Shown piece after piece: positions 50,344 through 62,289 of a stretch of DNA of 64,000 bases. Below the pieces are notes generated by a model. That model saw nothing but the letters and a program-made list of their open reading frames with translations, was not told where the DNA came from and made no database searches. Source of the stretch: Carallia brachiata (lineage: Eukaryota; Streptophyta; Magnoliopsida; Malpighiales; Rhizophoraceae); the NCBI GenBank assembly GCA_021464245.1, contig JADCRB010000026.1, positions 3,940,549 through 4,004,548 on the forward strand, in the 5' to 3' direction. Both the position numbers and the translations under genes were made by a program. Positions within the stretch are counted from its first letter, which is position 1; each line of letters opens with the position of its first letter.

Positions 50344-50728
50344 TCATTCTGACTCCTCCAGAGATGCTTCTATGCGAATAAGAAGAAACCCCACTGCAAC
50401 CCCAACAAGAACGAGGCCATTCATGATTGCTGCAATCTTGAAAATCTCAGCAGCAGCATTACAGGTAGAAGATAGGGAACCCCCACTTCTGCTTCTGCCT
50501 TTGCCTTTTGATGGGGCTCTCAGGGAGCTCACCACTTTTGCAAAGACCGTTCAGTGCTCACTGGCAGGCCTATGAGGTCACTTTGTTGTCACCTTTCAGC
50601 CCAACAAAGAGTTCAGTCCTGTTATTGTAATTGTAATGCAAATTCATGTCTTTCTCTGGGGGCTGCAGCTGTGACAGCAAAATTGTTGCTGAAGATGGTG
50701 TTGCTGAGGCTGGTTGCCATTGCAGTGT
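50344..50728 (-). pseudogene. petM: petM copy 2, multiple one-base gaps
   Basis: The C-terminal 63 codons (50344-50535) read exactly like copy 1: [20 protein letters not shown], then the mature helix [15 protein letters not shown] and EASLEESE. Upstream, several one- or few-base losses relative to copy 1 break the transit peptide frame. Most shorten a homopolymer (GCAAAAGACC to GCAAAGACC, CAACAAAAGAG to CAACAAAGAG, GCAAAAATTG to GCAAAATTG). The last start-side match is near 50728. Either a decaying duplicate or a poorly polished stretch. Confidence 0.82.
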
Positions 50729-51687
50729 GTCCCAAAACCTGACAAACAACTTAGTTAAAACAACTAGATGCTGTGTTATGAGAAATAAATGTGTGTTATT
50801 CCGTGAAAGGAACATGGATTACCTGTTCTTGGTGTTGGTCGTTTCTTTGTCAAGTTGGTAAAGAACTGTAGACAGAGACTTTGAAACATGAGGGGTGGAT
50901 AGGTAGGAGGTGATGGATGATTGACAAGCAGATTTTGGATTTAGCTATTTTCTAACAAAGTAATGCTTGTGATTGTGAACCATTAATTTTATTTTTTTGA
51001 TCAAATATTTTTTTTTTCTTTTTTTTTTTTTGGGTGAATGGAGGGCAACCCAGCCTAAACCAGTAAAATCTAGCCGAAAAAAAAGTCTCTTTTCTGCTGG
51101 GCTTTGTTAGTGGAAGGCAGACCATATGTCTAGATCATCTTGAATGGTCTTGAGACATGGTTGTGGGCCAACATGGGCCTGGGCCTCTAGACACCATTCC
51201 CATCTCCTCAATCTGGAAATCTGGGCCTGGGCCAACATGGGCCTAGGCCTCTAGATAAGTGGCCTTCTGGTAAGACTGCAAACCCAAAACGACTGGTCGT
51301 TTGGTGCTCGTTTCAGTTTCTTTCTTCCCTTCCATCTTTTTCGTGATAGTCTTCAATATTTTTTATAATTGGTTTTTTGCTTAATTGACCGAAGGTCAAA
51401 AAATCAGCTGCCTTCCTTTTGACCATTTCATGGAATTGAAGAAGGGATAACTAGTAATTTGGAATAATCCAATATTTTGGGATCAACGCACAACATTGTC
51501 AATCCGTGCCATTCATGAAAAAGACAATAATTGTCGAAGCATTAAACATTGCAGATTGTAGACCAAAAAAAAAAACACATTGCAGAATAAACAGCTACAA
51601 CGCCATCAGAAAAACAGTCAGAGAGCTGGTCCTGTCCAATACATCACCAACTTGGTGTTAGTTTCCATCATACGCACACATTTCGTC
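50729..51687. other. petM-2 leader and spacer
   Basis: Copy of 32904-33869 with many small gaps between 50730 and 50960. Includes the GGGCCAACATGGGCCT direct repeat (about 51167 and 51231). No ORF supported. Confidence 0.45.
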
Positions 51688-54600
51688 CTAAGATGCCCGA
51701 AATTTGGTAAACTTGAACACAAATTTCTTGGGCTCGATCAGCTCAAAGACTCAGATGTCTCCAGCCTTCAAATCATTGTCCTCGAAGAAGCTAGTCCCTG
51801 GCATTAGGGCTGCAAATGAGCCGAGCTCGACCAGGCTCGAGCTCGGCTCGTTAAGGAGTTTTTCAGGCTCGAGCTCGGCTCGAGCTCGGTTCGAGCTTTG
51901 GAGGTGGAGGCTCGAGCTCGGCTCGTCAGAATATTACTGAAGCTCGGGCTCGGCTCGATTTGTATTTTTTTTTTTAATTTAAGCTTTTATATATATTATA
52001 TATATATGCTTTTCCATTTGATTTATTTTATTTATTTGTTATATATGTTATTTCTACTTTATAAAATAGAAAAATTTATAAAAATATAAAAATAAAAAAA
52101 TAAAAAATAAAAAAATTAAAATTACTTTTTTATATATTTATATAAAAAAGGGAAATAATTATGTAAAAAATGGATATGTGGATAAAAGCCAATTATTCAT
52201 TCAATTGCTATTTGATTGATTGAATTCCTAATTGTAACTAGCCACATTATCATCAATCAATTTACTTAATTGATTTAAATTTTCTCTAATTAAAAATTTA
52301 TATTCTTTTGCAAAGAAAAAAAATATGCAAGTTTATTTTAATTAAGAAAAAATTCAAATAAAAAAAGAGACAGGAGGAAATAATGGAGGTTGAGAGCATT
52401 TGAAAAAATAAAAATTAATCTTAATTTTATTAGTATTTATATTAAAAGTTAAATGATACAATTAAGTATTATTAATATATTAAATGAGCCCACAATGATA
52501 CATATTAAACGAGCTCTTAATGATACATTTATCGAACTGTTCACGAGCCTGTACCGAGCCGAGCCTGCTATTGTTCAGGCTCGGCTCGTTTATTAAACGA
52601 GCTTTGATTTTAGCCTCGTCTATCGCTCATTTAGTAAATAAACGAGCCCGAGCCGAGCCTTTACCGAGCCGAGCCACCGAACTTTTAACGAACGTATCGG
52701 CTCGTTTGCAGCCCTACCTGGCATAAAAAGGTTTATCCCTCCATGTTCTCTCCATCTGATTCTAGGGAGCCATTTTTTACCATCAGAACTTTGAACACTA
52801 AGAAGTTCAGAAGCCCCCCTTAGGTACTTCCTAGCAAAATTGGCTGGTACATATTGCATGCATCAAAACAAGAATTACGACTAAATAGTCAAAGTAATTA
52901 GGCATTACGCCTAAAGAGTGAATCAACTAAATGGATCTACGACTCATGAGTAAACACATTCTGCAGAATGGCTCACCACTAAATTTTTATGCAAATGAGT
53001 TGGGGACAAGATCACCAAGAAGGAAAGAGTAGACGGCTTGAACATCCCGGCAGCTTGTAATGCTTTCTTGCTGTTCTTGGATGTCTTTATGGATAAATGA
53101 ATTCTCTGGCTAGTATCGAACTGCACGTCTTCATCTTTTGCCGAAAATTCGCATCCATCTGAATGCAATGAATTTGACACACGGAAAATTAACTGTCTGT
53201 CTGCTCATTGAGGTAAAAACATACACGAATAATCTAAGCTACGAGAACTTGTACCAGCTCTGTTGTTTTTGGTCTCTCCATTTCTCTTTGACTTCCTTTC
53301 TGCTGATTCAATTACGTCATTTATAACTGTTGTTGGAATGATGTTGCCTTCTGTCTTGAACCTTTGGCTTCTTCTATCAAAGATGCTCCCATAATCTGAA
53401 GTCTCCGCAGGTGCAGCACTTTTCTGGTGCATTTTAGTTTTTAGTACAGAACCACAGAAAGTTGCACGAAATATTGAAGCTTTCAACACCATGTTCTTCA
53501 ATGTGATCAGCTCAAATAAACCTATATCTCCTTCCTTTACAGAAGTTTCCATGGCGAATTGGGTCCATCCTGCTGATAAATCCATGCACCCATCTCTCCA
53601 AACAGTTTGAATAAGCCACTCTCTTCCATCAGCAACCACAACTTTGATGTATTCAGAGGGCCCTCCAGATATTTGCAAAAAGAAGGTGGCATATACTGCA
53701 TAAATCATCAAGAGTTACGGTTGAACAAGCTCAAAAGTGAACTCACAATTTAGCTAGTGTCTTCATGCACGGGCACCAGTTGTGTAATGTGGTGTCCACT
53801 AAAGATAAACATGCATGAGGGATTCTTTGGCTCGTGTAGCATCGCTAGTCGAGCTGCCATCTTGCTTCCTGCAGACATCTTCGCCAGAACATGATAAAGT
53901 TTTCAGTGGTGATGATTTTTATTGCTTTTCACATTTTGGCAATAAGTCTTTTTCATCTGCACACAATGGACTCATCGCAAAGTTCAGATTTGAGAACCAT
54001 GGTAGCCATAGAAATGAAAAGTTTATTTGAGTTAAACTCTTGATTACCATTGCTAGAAGCTTCATCGTTGTTCATTTTCCCCCTGGTCTGGCAGTCATGC
54101 TCAAATTTCAGAACCCTCACCAAAGGATCACATTTACTACTCTTGTTTATTCTCACATGGTCAGAACCAGGAAGTCATGAGAAGCTTTGCTGTCATAAAG
54201 AATTAATCCTTTTGCTTGATGCCCTGATGCCCCTATTTCCACTTTTGGAGATGAAGTACAACTCAATTTTTTGACACAAACATCTTCCATTTGATTCCTC
54301 CCATGCACTGAGCATAGCTTGCGATTAGACAGATCTTCATCATCAGGGTTTGGTTCATTACACTGATGCTGAATCTCACAAGCACTCAAGTAAAAAATGA
54401 GAACACTGAAATTGGACATTTCATATTTGAATAGCAAGAAATATCGATGACAGATAGAATTGTCTTCAACAAACTTAGGCCAATTATCATCAAACCAAAT
54501 GCTGTTCTCTCCTTTCGTTAAACCCACTTGCCAAGTATGAGCATTGGGTGCAGTGACTTTAGCAACATCAAAAAGCTCATCTCCATGTCTCTTAACAAAC

Positions 54601-55272
54601 TTCAGTGGAAGCATCTGCAAGAAATTGCACAGTTATCTCTATGAAAATTTGATCAACCGTGGTGCCTCCATAGTATCATGGCAGTTCACAAAAGTAATTA
54701 CAAAAGAATTTTCACTCTAGAATGGTACAATTGTGGCAAAAGCTTGTAAGAATTGTTCTTATTTTGCTAAGGGTGTCTAAGTGGCATTTCTGGTGAAGTG
54801 TCTTAACGACCCTGAATTTGCTCCTAATTAGTCCACAAAATACTAGGCTTATGTAAACAAGAGAAAGACTCCACTCACATTTGAAGATTAAAATTTCAGG
54901 GAAGATTGAACCAAATTGTTTCAAAGTTTGGCTGTGAATAGTAGCATTGTTACCTCCTACTCACTTTCACACATAGTTATGGAGATATCTGCTAAAAATG
55001 CTGCAGAGGGGCAGAGCACACTTAAAATAGATTAGTTCCTAATATTCTAAATTTAGAAAAAAATCAATATCAGCAAGGAAAAGGACACTGCAGAATTTTA
55101 ATTAAATGCGTGAAATGTGGGTCAGAGTTTTCTCTTTCCTTTATGTGCTTGTGAAAGAGGTGAGAATTACCAGCTTCTTGTCTTCAATGGTACTCTGAAG
55201 AATTATCCTGAAGAAATGCTGCGATGGTTTCACTAGCGAAGTGCTGGGTTCCATTGGCTGCTGGGGAGCCAT
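51688..55272 (-). pseudogene. REM-type B3 gene, copy 2, split by a MITE
   Basis: Copy of the B3 gene. Exon 1 is 55272-55171 (MAPQQPMEPSTSL) and exon 2 starts at 54614. Unlike copy 1, its first domain reads through (GLTKGENSIWFDDNWPKF) to about 54153. The second domain (53690-53205) has lost one residue (WRDGCMDL) and has altered bases (GGPSEYIKV). The third domain is cut at INLFMPG by the 912-bp MITE. It shares with copy 1 the AA at the last acceptor (before YVPANFARKYL) and the TGA at 51751-51753, so these predate the duplication. Clear pseudogene in its C-terminal domain; whether the N-terminal part is made is unknown. Confidence 0.8.
51805..52716. mobile_element. hAT-type MITE, 912 bp, in the last B3-2 exon
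   Basis: Terminal inverted repeats TAGGGCTGCAAATGAGCCGA (left) and TAGGGCTGCAAACGAGCCGA (right, read on the minus strand) bound the element. An 8-bp target duplication CCTGGCAT lies at 51797-51804 and 52717-52724. Eight-base duplications and TAGGG ends are typical of the hAT superfamily. Subterminal zones (about 51825-51955 and 52540-52700) are packed with GAGCTCGGCTCG-type repeats on both strands, and the core is AT-rich without a transposase. Unit A has the empty site (CCCTGGCATAAAAAGG at about 33976). Confidence 0.92.
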
Positions 55273-55703
55273 TTTTGTTCAAATCCTACACAAAAACAGA
55301 CAGGCTTTTAACTTTATATTTGCTCAATTACCTAATTGAATGCTACCAGTTTCTTTCCTTTTCTCTCTTTTTTTCCCCCCTTAATCAACCTAATTAATGA
55401 GTCCCATGAGCTGTCCATAATTTAGAAAATAAATTATTAAGATCTGAAAAAAGAAACAAAAAAAAAAACAAGAAGTGATCCAATTTGGTACAGAGTTGAG
55501 TTTGGGATATAATAATTAGAAAGCAAGAACTTGAATGCTCCAAGAATCATCTTTTTCTTGCAAAATCTTCCAAGAAAAAAGAAACGAAGGAAACAAAACA
55601 ACAGAACCCAATTGAGCACTTGACTCCACAGTGGAGATCAGACACAAACAAACATGGCTGCATGTTACCAAAATCTTGAAATCAAAGACAAAAACTTTAG
55701 TTG
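55273..55703. other. B3-2 upstream flank
   Basis: Copy of 36545-36967 with small changes; ends at the copia insertion site. No gene. Confidence 0.5.
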
Positions 55704-55708
55704 GAAAC

Positions 55709-56121
55709 TGTTAGAATATTCCCAATTAGTATTCCTTGGAGTAAACTCAAAGAATGCTTACGTTAAGGAATATTATTAATGTGATCCGATTAATAAGGAA
55801 ATAATTAATTAAATTAATCTCGTCCGTTGATCTCAGTATTGATGGACATACTGAATTAGGTCTAAAAACCCTAAATTTTGTATATATAGAGTGTCTCTCT
55901 CTGCCTCTCGACAACACAAAAAAACTCCATTTATAACGTGTGATTACAGTAAAGGTCAGGAGAGAGAAATCGGTTATAAGGTTAATAAAGGTCTCAGCCT
56001 CTATTCGACGCATGATGGCTATGTCTTCCGCTAACTCAGATATATCGTTTATATGATTTTATTCAGTTTCAAGATCCTAAATTATATTGATGATGATGAG
56101 ATTTACATATTAAATCTTACA
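55709..56121 (+). repeat. 5' LTR of the copia element
   Basis: 413 bp, TG...CA ends. Differs from the 3' LTR mainly by one-base homopolymer gaps, two clean substitutions and two short messy stretches (about 55885-55925). Confidence 0.93.
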
Positions 56122-56123
56122 TG

Positions 56124-56137
56124 TGGTATCAGAGCCA
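56124..56137 (+). other. Copia primer binding site
   Basis: TGGTATCAGAGCCA begins two bases after the 5' LTR and matches the 3' end complement of initiator tRNA-Met. Confidence 0.88.
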
Positions 56138-57457
56138 GGTTGTGAAACTGAATATTTTCTGTGAATTATAAAGAACGTATACTTGATTCATGATCTTTTA
56201 TGCCATATATTTGATTGTTTTTCCTTATGATTTGAAAACAACAATATACATGTTTATTTGTACTGCATAGCCTAAAGATTTTATATGATTCTATTAAGCA
56301 ATTAAATTGTTCTCGGCCGTTAAGAGTAGTCGTAGTTATAATCGAGCACACGTATGTATACACTGTTCTATTAAGGAATTAATAGTTTTATTCCATAATC
56401 AGCAAGGTCACCCGTGGAATTGTAAAATCTTTATTAATTTTTAATTGGTTGATAAAAGGACGCATGATGATGTTTTGTTATAATAATAATTTTTTGGTCA
56501 TTGGTGAAGGACGACCACTTTTGATGATGATGTATATTCTTAAAAAAAAAAAAAAAATTTATGTTTTGGCCGATTGTCGTCAGCGAACGCACGGGACAAA
56601 AGGAATTGATTATTTGGGCTAAAAGTAATTGATTTGGCCAATTGAAACCGTGCCTGAAACGGCAGTAAACAAATCATAATTTCTAAAGCAGACCTATTTA
56701 AGATAATTTTATTCCTTATGAAATAGTTGCAGTGGCTTGATGAATGTCTGTTGAGCACCGTATAAAGGATAATAAATTCCTTTTGATTGTCAGAACTAAA
56801 TTTGATTTGTTGTGTGATCTGTTTTTGGACCGCAATAAAATTGTTGTTGGTTAATTATTGGATTGAAGCCTATTACGTATTGATTTTTGTCTGATATTAT
56901 ATGAGATTTAATTTATATTTTATCTATCAGACAATCATTTATGAAAGTATGTATGTTTTATAAGTATTATTTTATTATGCATGTATTAATTGAATTTAAA
57001 TTATTTTATGCATATATTATGTTGACAGTTTGTAGTCACTAAAGTGACCAAACTAGAATGATCGAATAAAATACGTGCATTATTATGTTTATAGTTTGTT
57101 AGTCACCAAAGTGGTCAAACTAGTATGTTCAATGACACGCATAAATAGTCATTTATCCATGATTATAATGAAATACCATAAAAGAAAAAAAAATGATTGG
57201 ATAAATTGACGTTACTAATTATTGGAACTACAGGATTTACCCAAGGTAAATTATCATTCTGTGATTAGTAACATAATCGAGGTATATTAGTATTTTTAGT
57301 TAAGTGTATTTGTTTATCCAAAGATATCAAATATATTTAATTTAAAAATATTTTAATTACCTATTAATTGATTATATGGTATTTACTAATGATAACATAT
57401 TATAGTATTTCCCAAAGGAAACTGTAATATGTTATAATTGTTTATTGAATCCGACTT
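56138..57457. other. Copia leader between primer site and gag
   Basis: 1.3 kb of AT-rich untranslated leader. A near-repeat (TTTGTAGTCACTAAAGTG / TTGTTAGTCACCAAAGTG near 57030 and 57098) sits in it. No ORF. Confidence 0.5.
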
Positions 57458-58288
57458 ATGATTAATTATGAGCATTTATTGTGCAGCTATTTCGTTCAGT
57501 CGCATGCTTCCTCTGTTGCTGTGTTCAATGGATTGAACTTCTCTGAATGGCGTGAACAAGTCAATTTCCACTTAGGTGTTATGGATCTTGACTTGGCACT
57601 ATTAACGGAGAAGCCTGCTGCTATTACTGACTCAAGCAGCGAGGCAGAGAAGTTACATCATAAGGCATGGGAACGAAGCAACAGATTAAGCCTTATGTTT
57701 CTGAAGATGACTGTTGCCAACAACATTAAGTCAACAATTCCACCGACAGAAAGTGCAAAAGAATTTTTGCAGTCTGTGGAAGAACGTTTCCGTTCTGCGG
57801 ATAAGTCACTTGCTGGTACTCTTATGGCAGAGCTCACGACCATGAAGTTTAATGGGTCGCGAACTATGCAAGAGCACATTATTGAGATGACTAATATAGC
57901 AGCAAGACTTAAGACCCTGGGATTGACAGTGGAGGACTCTTTTCTTGTGCAGTTCATTTTGAACTCATTACCTTCTGAATATGGGCCATTTCAAATTAAT
58001 TATAACACTATAAAGGATAAGTGGAATATTAATGAATTGGCCAGTATGCTTGTTCAGGAGGAAACGAGATTGAAAAGTCAAAAGAGTCACTCTATTAATC
58101 TCGTGGGAAAGAAAGCTGGGAAAGCCATGAAAGTCAAAGCCAACCAGTTCAAGAAAGGGAAAGAGCCTGCTCATGCTTCTCAGGCTGGAAAGAAGGAACG
58201 AAAGGGTGATACATGTCACTTCTGCAAGAAGGTTGGACATTATCAGAAAGACTGCCTGAAGCGAAAGTCTTGGTTCGAAAAAAGGTAA
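57458..58288 (+). CDS. Copia gag (UBN2-type) with CCHC zinc knuckle
   Basis: A 276-codon open frame. The capsid-like part opens with VAVFNGLNFSEWREQVNF and contains the helical UBN2/Retrotran_gag_2 pattern (TMQEHIIEMTNIAARLKTLG, then a SLPSEY motif). A basic linker leads to a zinc knuckle CHFCKKVGHYQKDC. The first Met used here is simply the first in frame; the true start may lie nearer SHASSVAVF. The frame stops at 58286-58288, right after an A-rich run, before the protease. Confidence 0.85.
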   Translation: MINYEHLLCSYFVQSHASSVAVFNGLNFSEWREQVNFHLGVMDLDLALLTEKPAAITDSSSEAEKLHHKAWERSNRLSLMFLKMTVANNIKSTIPPTESAKEFLQSVEERFRSADKSLAGTLMAELTTMKFNGSRTMQEHIIEMTNIAARLKTLGLTVEDSFLVQFILNSLPSEYGPFQINYNTIKDKWNINELASMLVQEETRLKSQKSHSINLVGKKAGKAMKVKANQFKKGKEPAHASQAGKKERKGDTCHFCKKVGHYQKDCLKRKSWFEKR

Positions 58289-58811
58289 ATTTAATGCCTT
58301 AGTATGTTTCGAATCAAATTTAGCTGAAGTTCCTCATAATACTTGGTGGCTTGATTCTGGTGCTACTACTCATGTATCCAATATGATGCAGGGATTCATT
58401 ACGATCCAAACCACAAACCCAACTAAGGATTTTCTCTCTATGGGAAATCGTATGAAGGCTCCAATTGAAGGCATAGGAACTTATCGTTTGGTCTTGGATA
58501 CTGGCTATCATTTAGACCTATTACAGACTCTTTATGTACCTTCAGTTTCAAGGAACCTTATTTCTGTTTCCAAATTGGATAATTCTGGGTTTAATGTTAA
58601 ATTTGGATGTGCAAGTTTTAGTTTATATAAGAATACTCATATTATTGGTTCTGGTATTCTTATTGATGGTTTATATAAATTGAAACTTGACAATGTGTTT
58701 GCTGAATCCTTACTTTATGTACATCATACTGGAATTAAGCGTAGTACGATGGATGAAGATTTGCTTACTTGTGGCATAAACGTCTGGGTCATATATCCAG
58801 AGAAAGATTGA
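58289..58811 (+). pseudogene. Copia protease and start of GAG-pre-integrase region
   Basis: The aspartic protease motif WWLDSGATTHVS is at about 58345-58380, and the strand LYVPSVSRNLISVSKL follows, as usual in copia. The frame breaks near 58770 at the pre-integrase zinc region and stops at 58811. Description only; the reading frame is not continuous with gag. Confidence 0.85.
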
Positions 58812-60028
58812 TGAGATTAGTAAGCAATGAGATTCTCCCGAATCTAGATTTTACTGATTTCGGAATGTGTAGATTGCATTAAGGGAAAGCAAACTAAACA
58901 CAGTAAGAAAGGAGCCACAAGAAGCACCCAGCTTCTTGAAATTATACACACCGATATATGCGGACCGTTTGACACTCCAGCCCTTAATGGAGAAAAATAT
59001 TTCATCACCTTTATAGATGATTTTTCACGTTATGGTTATGTCTATTTGCTTCATGAAAAATCTCAATCATTAGATGCCCTCGAGGTATTCGTAAAGGAGG
59101 TTGAAAGGCAATTAGACAGAAAAGTGAAGATTGTAAGATCTGATAGAGGTGGTGAATATTATGGCAAATATAATGAGTCAGGGCAGTGTCCAGGTCCATT
59201 TGCGAAATTCCTCGAAAGTCATGGCATATGTGCACAGTATACTATGCCAGGCACACCTCAACAAAATGGTGTGGCAGAAAGGCGGAATCGACATTAATGG
59301 ATATGGTTAGGAGTATGATGAGTAACTCCTCTTTACCCAAATTTTTGTGGATGTATGCACTCAAAACCGCAAATTATTTAATTAATAGGGTTCCTAGTAA
59401 GGCAGTTCAAAGTACCCCTATTGAACTATGGACAGGAAGGAAACCTAGTTTAAGGCACCTGCATGTTTGGGGTTGCCCAGCGGAAGCGAGGATTTACAAT
59501 CCACATGAAAAGAAATTAGACTCTCGAACGATCAGTGGTTACTTTATTGGTTACCCAGAGAAGTCTAAAGGGTATATGTTCTATTGCCCAAACCATAGTC
59601 CGAGAATTGTGGAAACTGGAAATGCAAGATTTATTGAGAATGACGAGGTTAGTGGGAGTAATGAACGCCAAGAAGTGGAAATAAAGGAAATAAGGGTAAA
59701 CGTTCCTTTACCCATAACAGTTCCTTCATCCATTACAACACCAAATGTTGTTCCAGAAATGGAAGAACTTTTGGATGAAGAAATACTCCCTGAAGAGACT
59801 AACCCACCAATGAATAATGCATGTGAACCACAAGAAGTAGCATTAAGAAGATCTCAAAGAGAAAGGAGATCAGCTATTCCTAACGATTATGTGGTTTATT
59901 TGCAAGAGTCAGATTTCGATATTGGAATCAATAAGGATCCAGTTTCATTTTCACAAGCCATAGAAAGTACTGAATCTGATAAATGGGTTGATGCCATGAA
60001 AGAAGAGTTGAAATCCATGGAAAAATAA
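58812..60028 (+). pseudogene. Copia integrase, frame-broken
   Basis: An rve-type integrase core: HTDICGPF near 58950, FIDDFSRYGYVYLL near 59010, VRSDRGGEY near 59135-59160, and PGTPQQNGVAERRNR near 59250-59290. These hold the expected D,D,E residues. A frame change occurs at about 59292. The C-terminal part (RPSLRHLHVWGCPAEARIY-like, about 59440-59500) continues to 60028. Confidence 0.88.
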
Positions 60029-60850
60029 AGTCTGGGATCTCGTCGAATTGCCAGAAGGTTGTAAAAGAGTTGGTTGTAAATGGGTCTTTAAGACCAAACG
60101 CAACTCAATGGCAATATCGAACGATATAAAGCTAGACTTGTTGCCAAGGGTTATACTCAGAAGAGTGGCATTGACTATATAGAGACTTTTTCTCCGGTCT
60201 CAAAAAGATTCATTAAGGATAATTATGGCTTTGGTGGCTCAATATGATTTGGAGTTACACCAAATGGATGTGAAAACCGCCTTTCTTAATGGAGATCTAA
60301 AGGAGGAAGTTTATATGGATCAACCTGAGGGTTTTTCCATAGAAGGAAAAGAACAGTTGGTGTGTAAATTAAAGAAGTCAATATATGGACTGAAACAAGC
60401 TTCCGACAATGGTATATTAAGTTCAATGATATCATTACATCTTTTGGTTTTAAGGAAAACATTGTTGATCAGTGTATATACCAAAAGATCAGTGGGAGTA
60501 AGTTCATCTTTCTAGTCCTATATGTTGATGACATTTTGCTTGCTGCTAATGAATTGAGTATGTTGCATGAGACTAAAGATTTTCTCTCAAAGAATTTTGA
60601 AATGAAGGATATGGGAGAGGCATCCTATGTGATAGGAATAGAGATATTCCGTGACAGATCACAAGGAATGTTAGGATTGTCTAAAAAAGGCTATATCGAG
60701 AAAATTCTAGAGATGTTTAATATGGATAAGTGTTCACCTGGGATTGCTCCTGTACAGAAGGGTGACAAATTCAGTCATGCAATGTCCCAAGAATGATGTG
60801 GAACGTAAGGCAATGGAGTCAATCCATATGCCTCTGTTGTTGGTAGTCTG
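60029..60850 (+). pseudogene. Copia reverse transcriptase, frame-broken
   Basis: Pieces in more than one frame include LHQMDVKTAFLNGDLKEEVY (near 60255-60315), KSIYGLKQAS (near 60378-60405) and the catalytic YVDDILL (near 60522-60540). Several frame changes between 60028 and 60800 mean no active enzyme can be read. Confidence 0.88.
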
Positions 60851-61501
60851 ATGTATCTGCAAACTTGCACTAGACCGGATATCAGCTTTGCGGTCGGAAT
60901 GCTGGGCAGATATCAAAGCAATCCTGGAATGGATCATTGGAAAGCTGCAAAGAAAGTAATGAGGTACCTGCAAGGAACAAAGAACTACATGCTCACGTAC
61001 AGAAAATCCAACCTTTTAGAAGTGATTGGATATTCGGATTCAGATTTTGCTGGATGCCTTGATAGCAGAAAATCCACTTTTGGTTATCTGTTCCTATTAG
61101 CTGAAGGAGCAATTTCATGGAAAAGTGCGAAACAGTCTATCATTGCTTCATCCACTATGGAAGCAGAATTTGTAGCATGTTTTGAGGCTACAATTCATGC
61201 ATTATGGCTGCGGAACTTTATTTCAGGACTTGGGGTTGTCGACACCATTATCAAGCCGCTGAAAATTTACTGTGATAATTCTGCAGCAGTATTCTTCTCT
61301 AAGAACGACAAATACTCAAAGGGTGCCAAGCATATGGAATTAAAGTATTTTGTCGTTAAGGAGGAGGTTCAGAAGCAGAGAGTGTCTATTGAGCATATTA
61401 GTACGGATCTCATGATTGCAGATCCTTTAACAAAAGGTTTACAACCTAAGTCTTTTAGAGAGCATGTTCTCAGGATGGGACTTGGTTGTATTGATGATTG
61501 A
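60851..61501 (+). pseudogene. Copia RNase H, C-terminal part of pol
   Basis: A 216-codon frame with TRPDISFAVGMLGRY, DSDFAGCLDSRKSTFGY, SAKQSIIASSTMEAEFVA and the terminal HISTDLMIADPLTKGLQPK segment of copia RNase H. It is open to the stop at 61499-61501 but separated from the upstream RT by frame breaks. Confidence 0.85.
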
Positions 61502-61868
61502 TATGTTATGCTTGTAATAACACTCTGAGCTCATTTATGTGTTTCTGATATACATTATGTTTTCCTGTTACCTTATAATTGTGTACACTTAAAGTTTTAA
61601 GTTCAACGGGAAAGTCTTGATGAGACATTATTGTGGGCCATTATGAATTTGTGTTTCATATATATACCTTATGAGCCTGATATGGTAATCTGCAAGTGAT
61701 GTAGTATATGGAAGGGAGTATTCTGAATTAATAGAGTATGACCGCCATAACTCGCACTAAACAGTTTATTATATTGTGGCATTATGATGAACGACAAGAG
61801 ATTGATTATTATCGTCATTTGCGCATAACGATTAAAGTAATGAATTATAATCGGATCAAGTGGGAGAA

Positions 61869-62284
61869 TGTTAGAATATTCCCAATTAGTATTCCTTGGA
61901 GTAAACTCAAAGAATGCTTACGTTAAGAATATTATTAATGTGATCCGATTAATAAGGAAATAATTAATTAAATCAATCTCGTCCGTTGATCTCAGTATTG
62001 ATGGACATACTGAATTAGGTCTAAAAACCCTAAAATTTTGTATATATATAGCTGGTCCTCTCTCTGCCTCCAGACACACGAAAACTCCATTTATAACGTG
62101 TGATTACAGTAAAGGTCAGGAGAGAGAAATCGGTTATAAGGTTAATAAAGGTCTCAGCCTCTATTCCGACGCATGATGACTATGTCTTCCGCTAACTCAG
62201 ATATATCGTTTATATGATTTTATTCAGTTTCAAGATCCTAAAATTATATTTGATGATGATGAGATTTACATATTAAATCTTACA
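61869..62284 (+). repeat. 3' LTR of the copia element
   Basis: 416 bp, followed by the target duplication GAAAC and then unit-A-like sequence (TGCAAAGAACATTCCG). Confidence 0.93.
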
Positions 62285-62289
62285 GAAAC

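Larger units (their letters stand above)
55709..62284 (+). mobile_element. Ty1/copia LTR retrotransposon, 6,576 bp, degenerate pol
   Basis: LTRs of 413 and 416 bp start TGTTAGAATATTCCC and end AAATCTTACA. The 5-bp target duplication GAAAC is at 55704-55708 and 62285-62289; unit A shows the empty site TTGGAAACTGCAAAG (about 36968). A primer binding site follows the 5' LTR, and a purine tract AAGTGGGAGAA (61858-61868) precedes the 3' LTR. Internal order is gag, protease, integrase, reverse transcriptase, RNase H, which defines copia. gag is open, while pol has several frame breaks. Plant copia elements usually have one polyprotein frame, so this copy looks non-autonomous. Confidence 0.95.
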
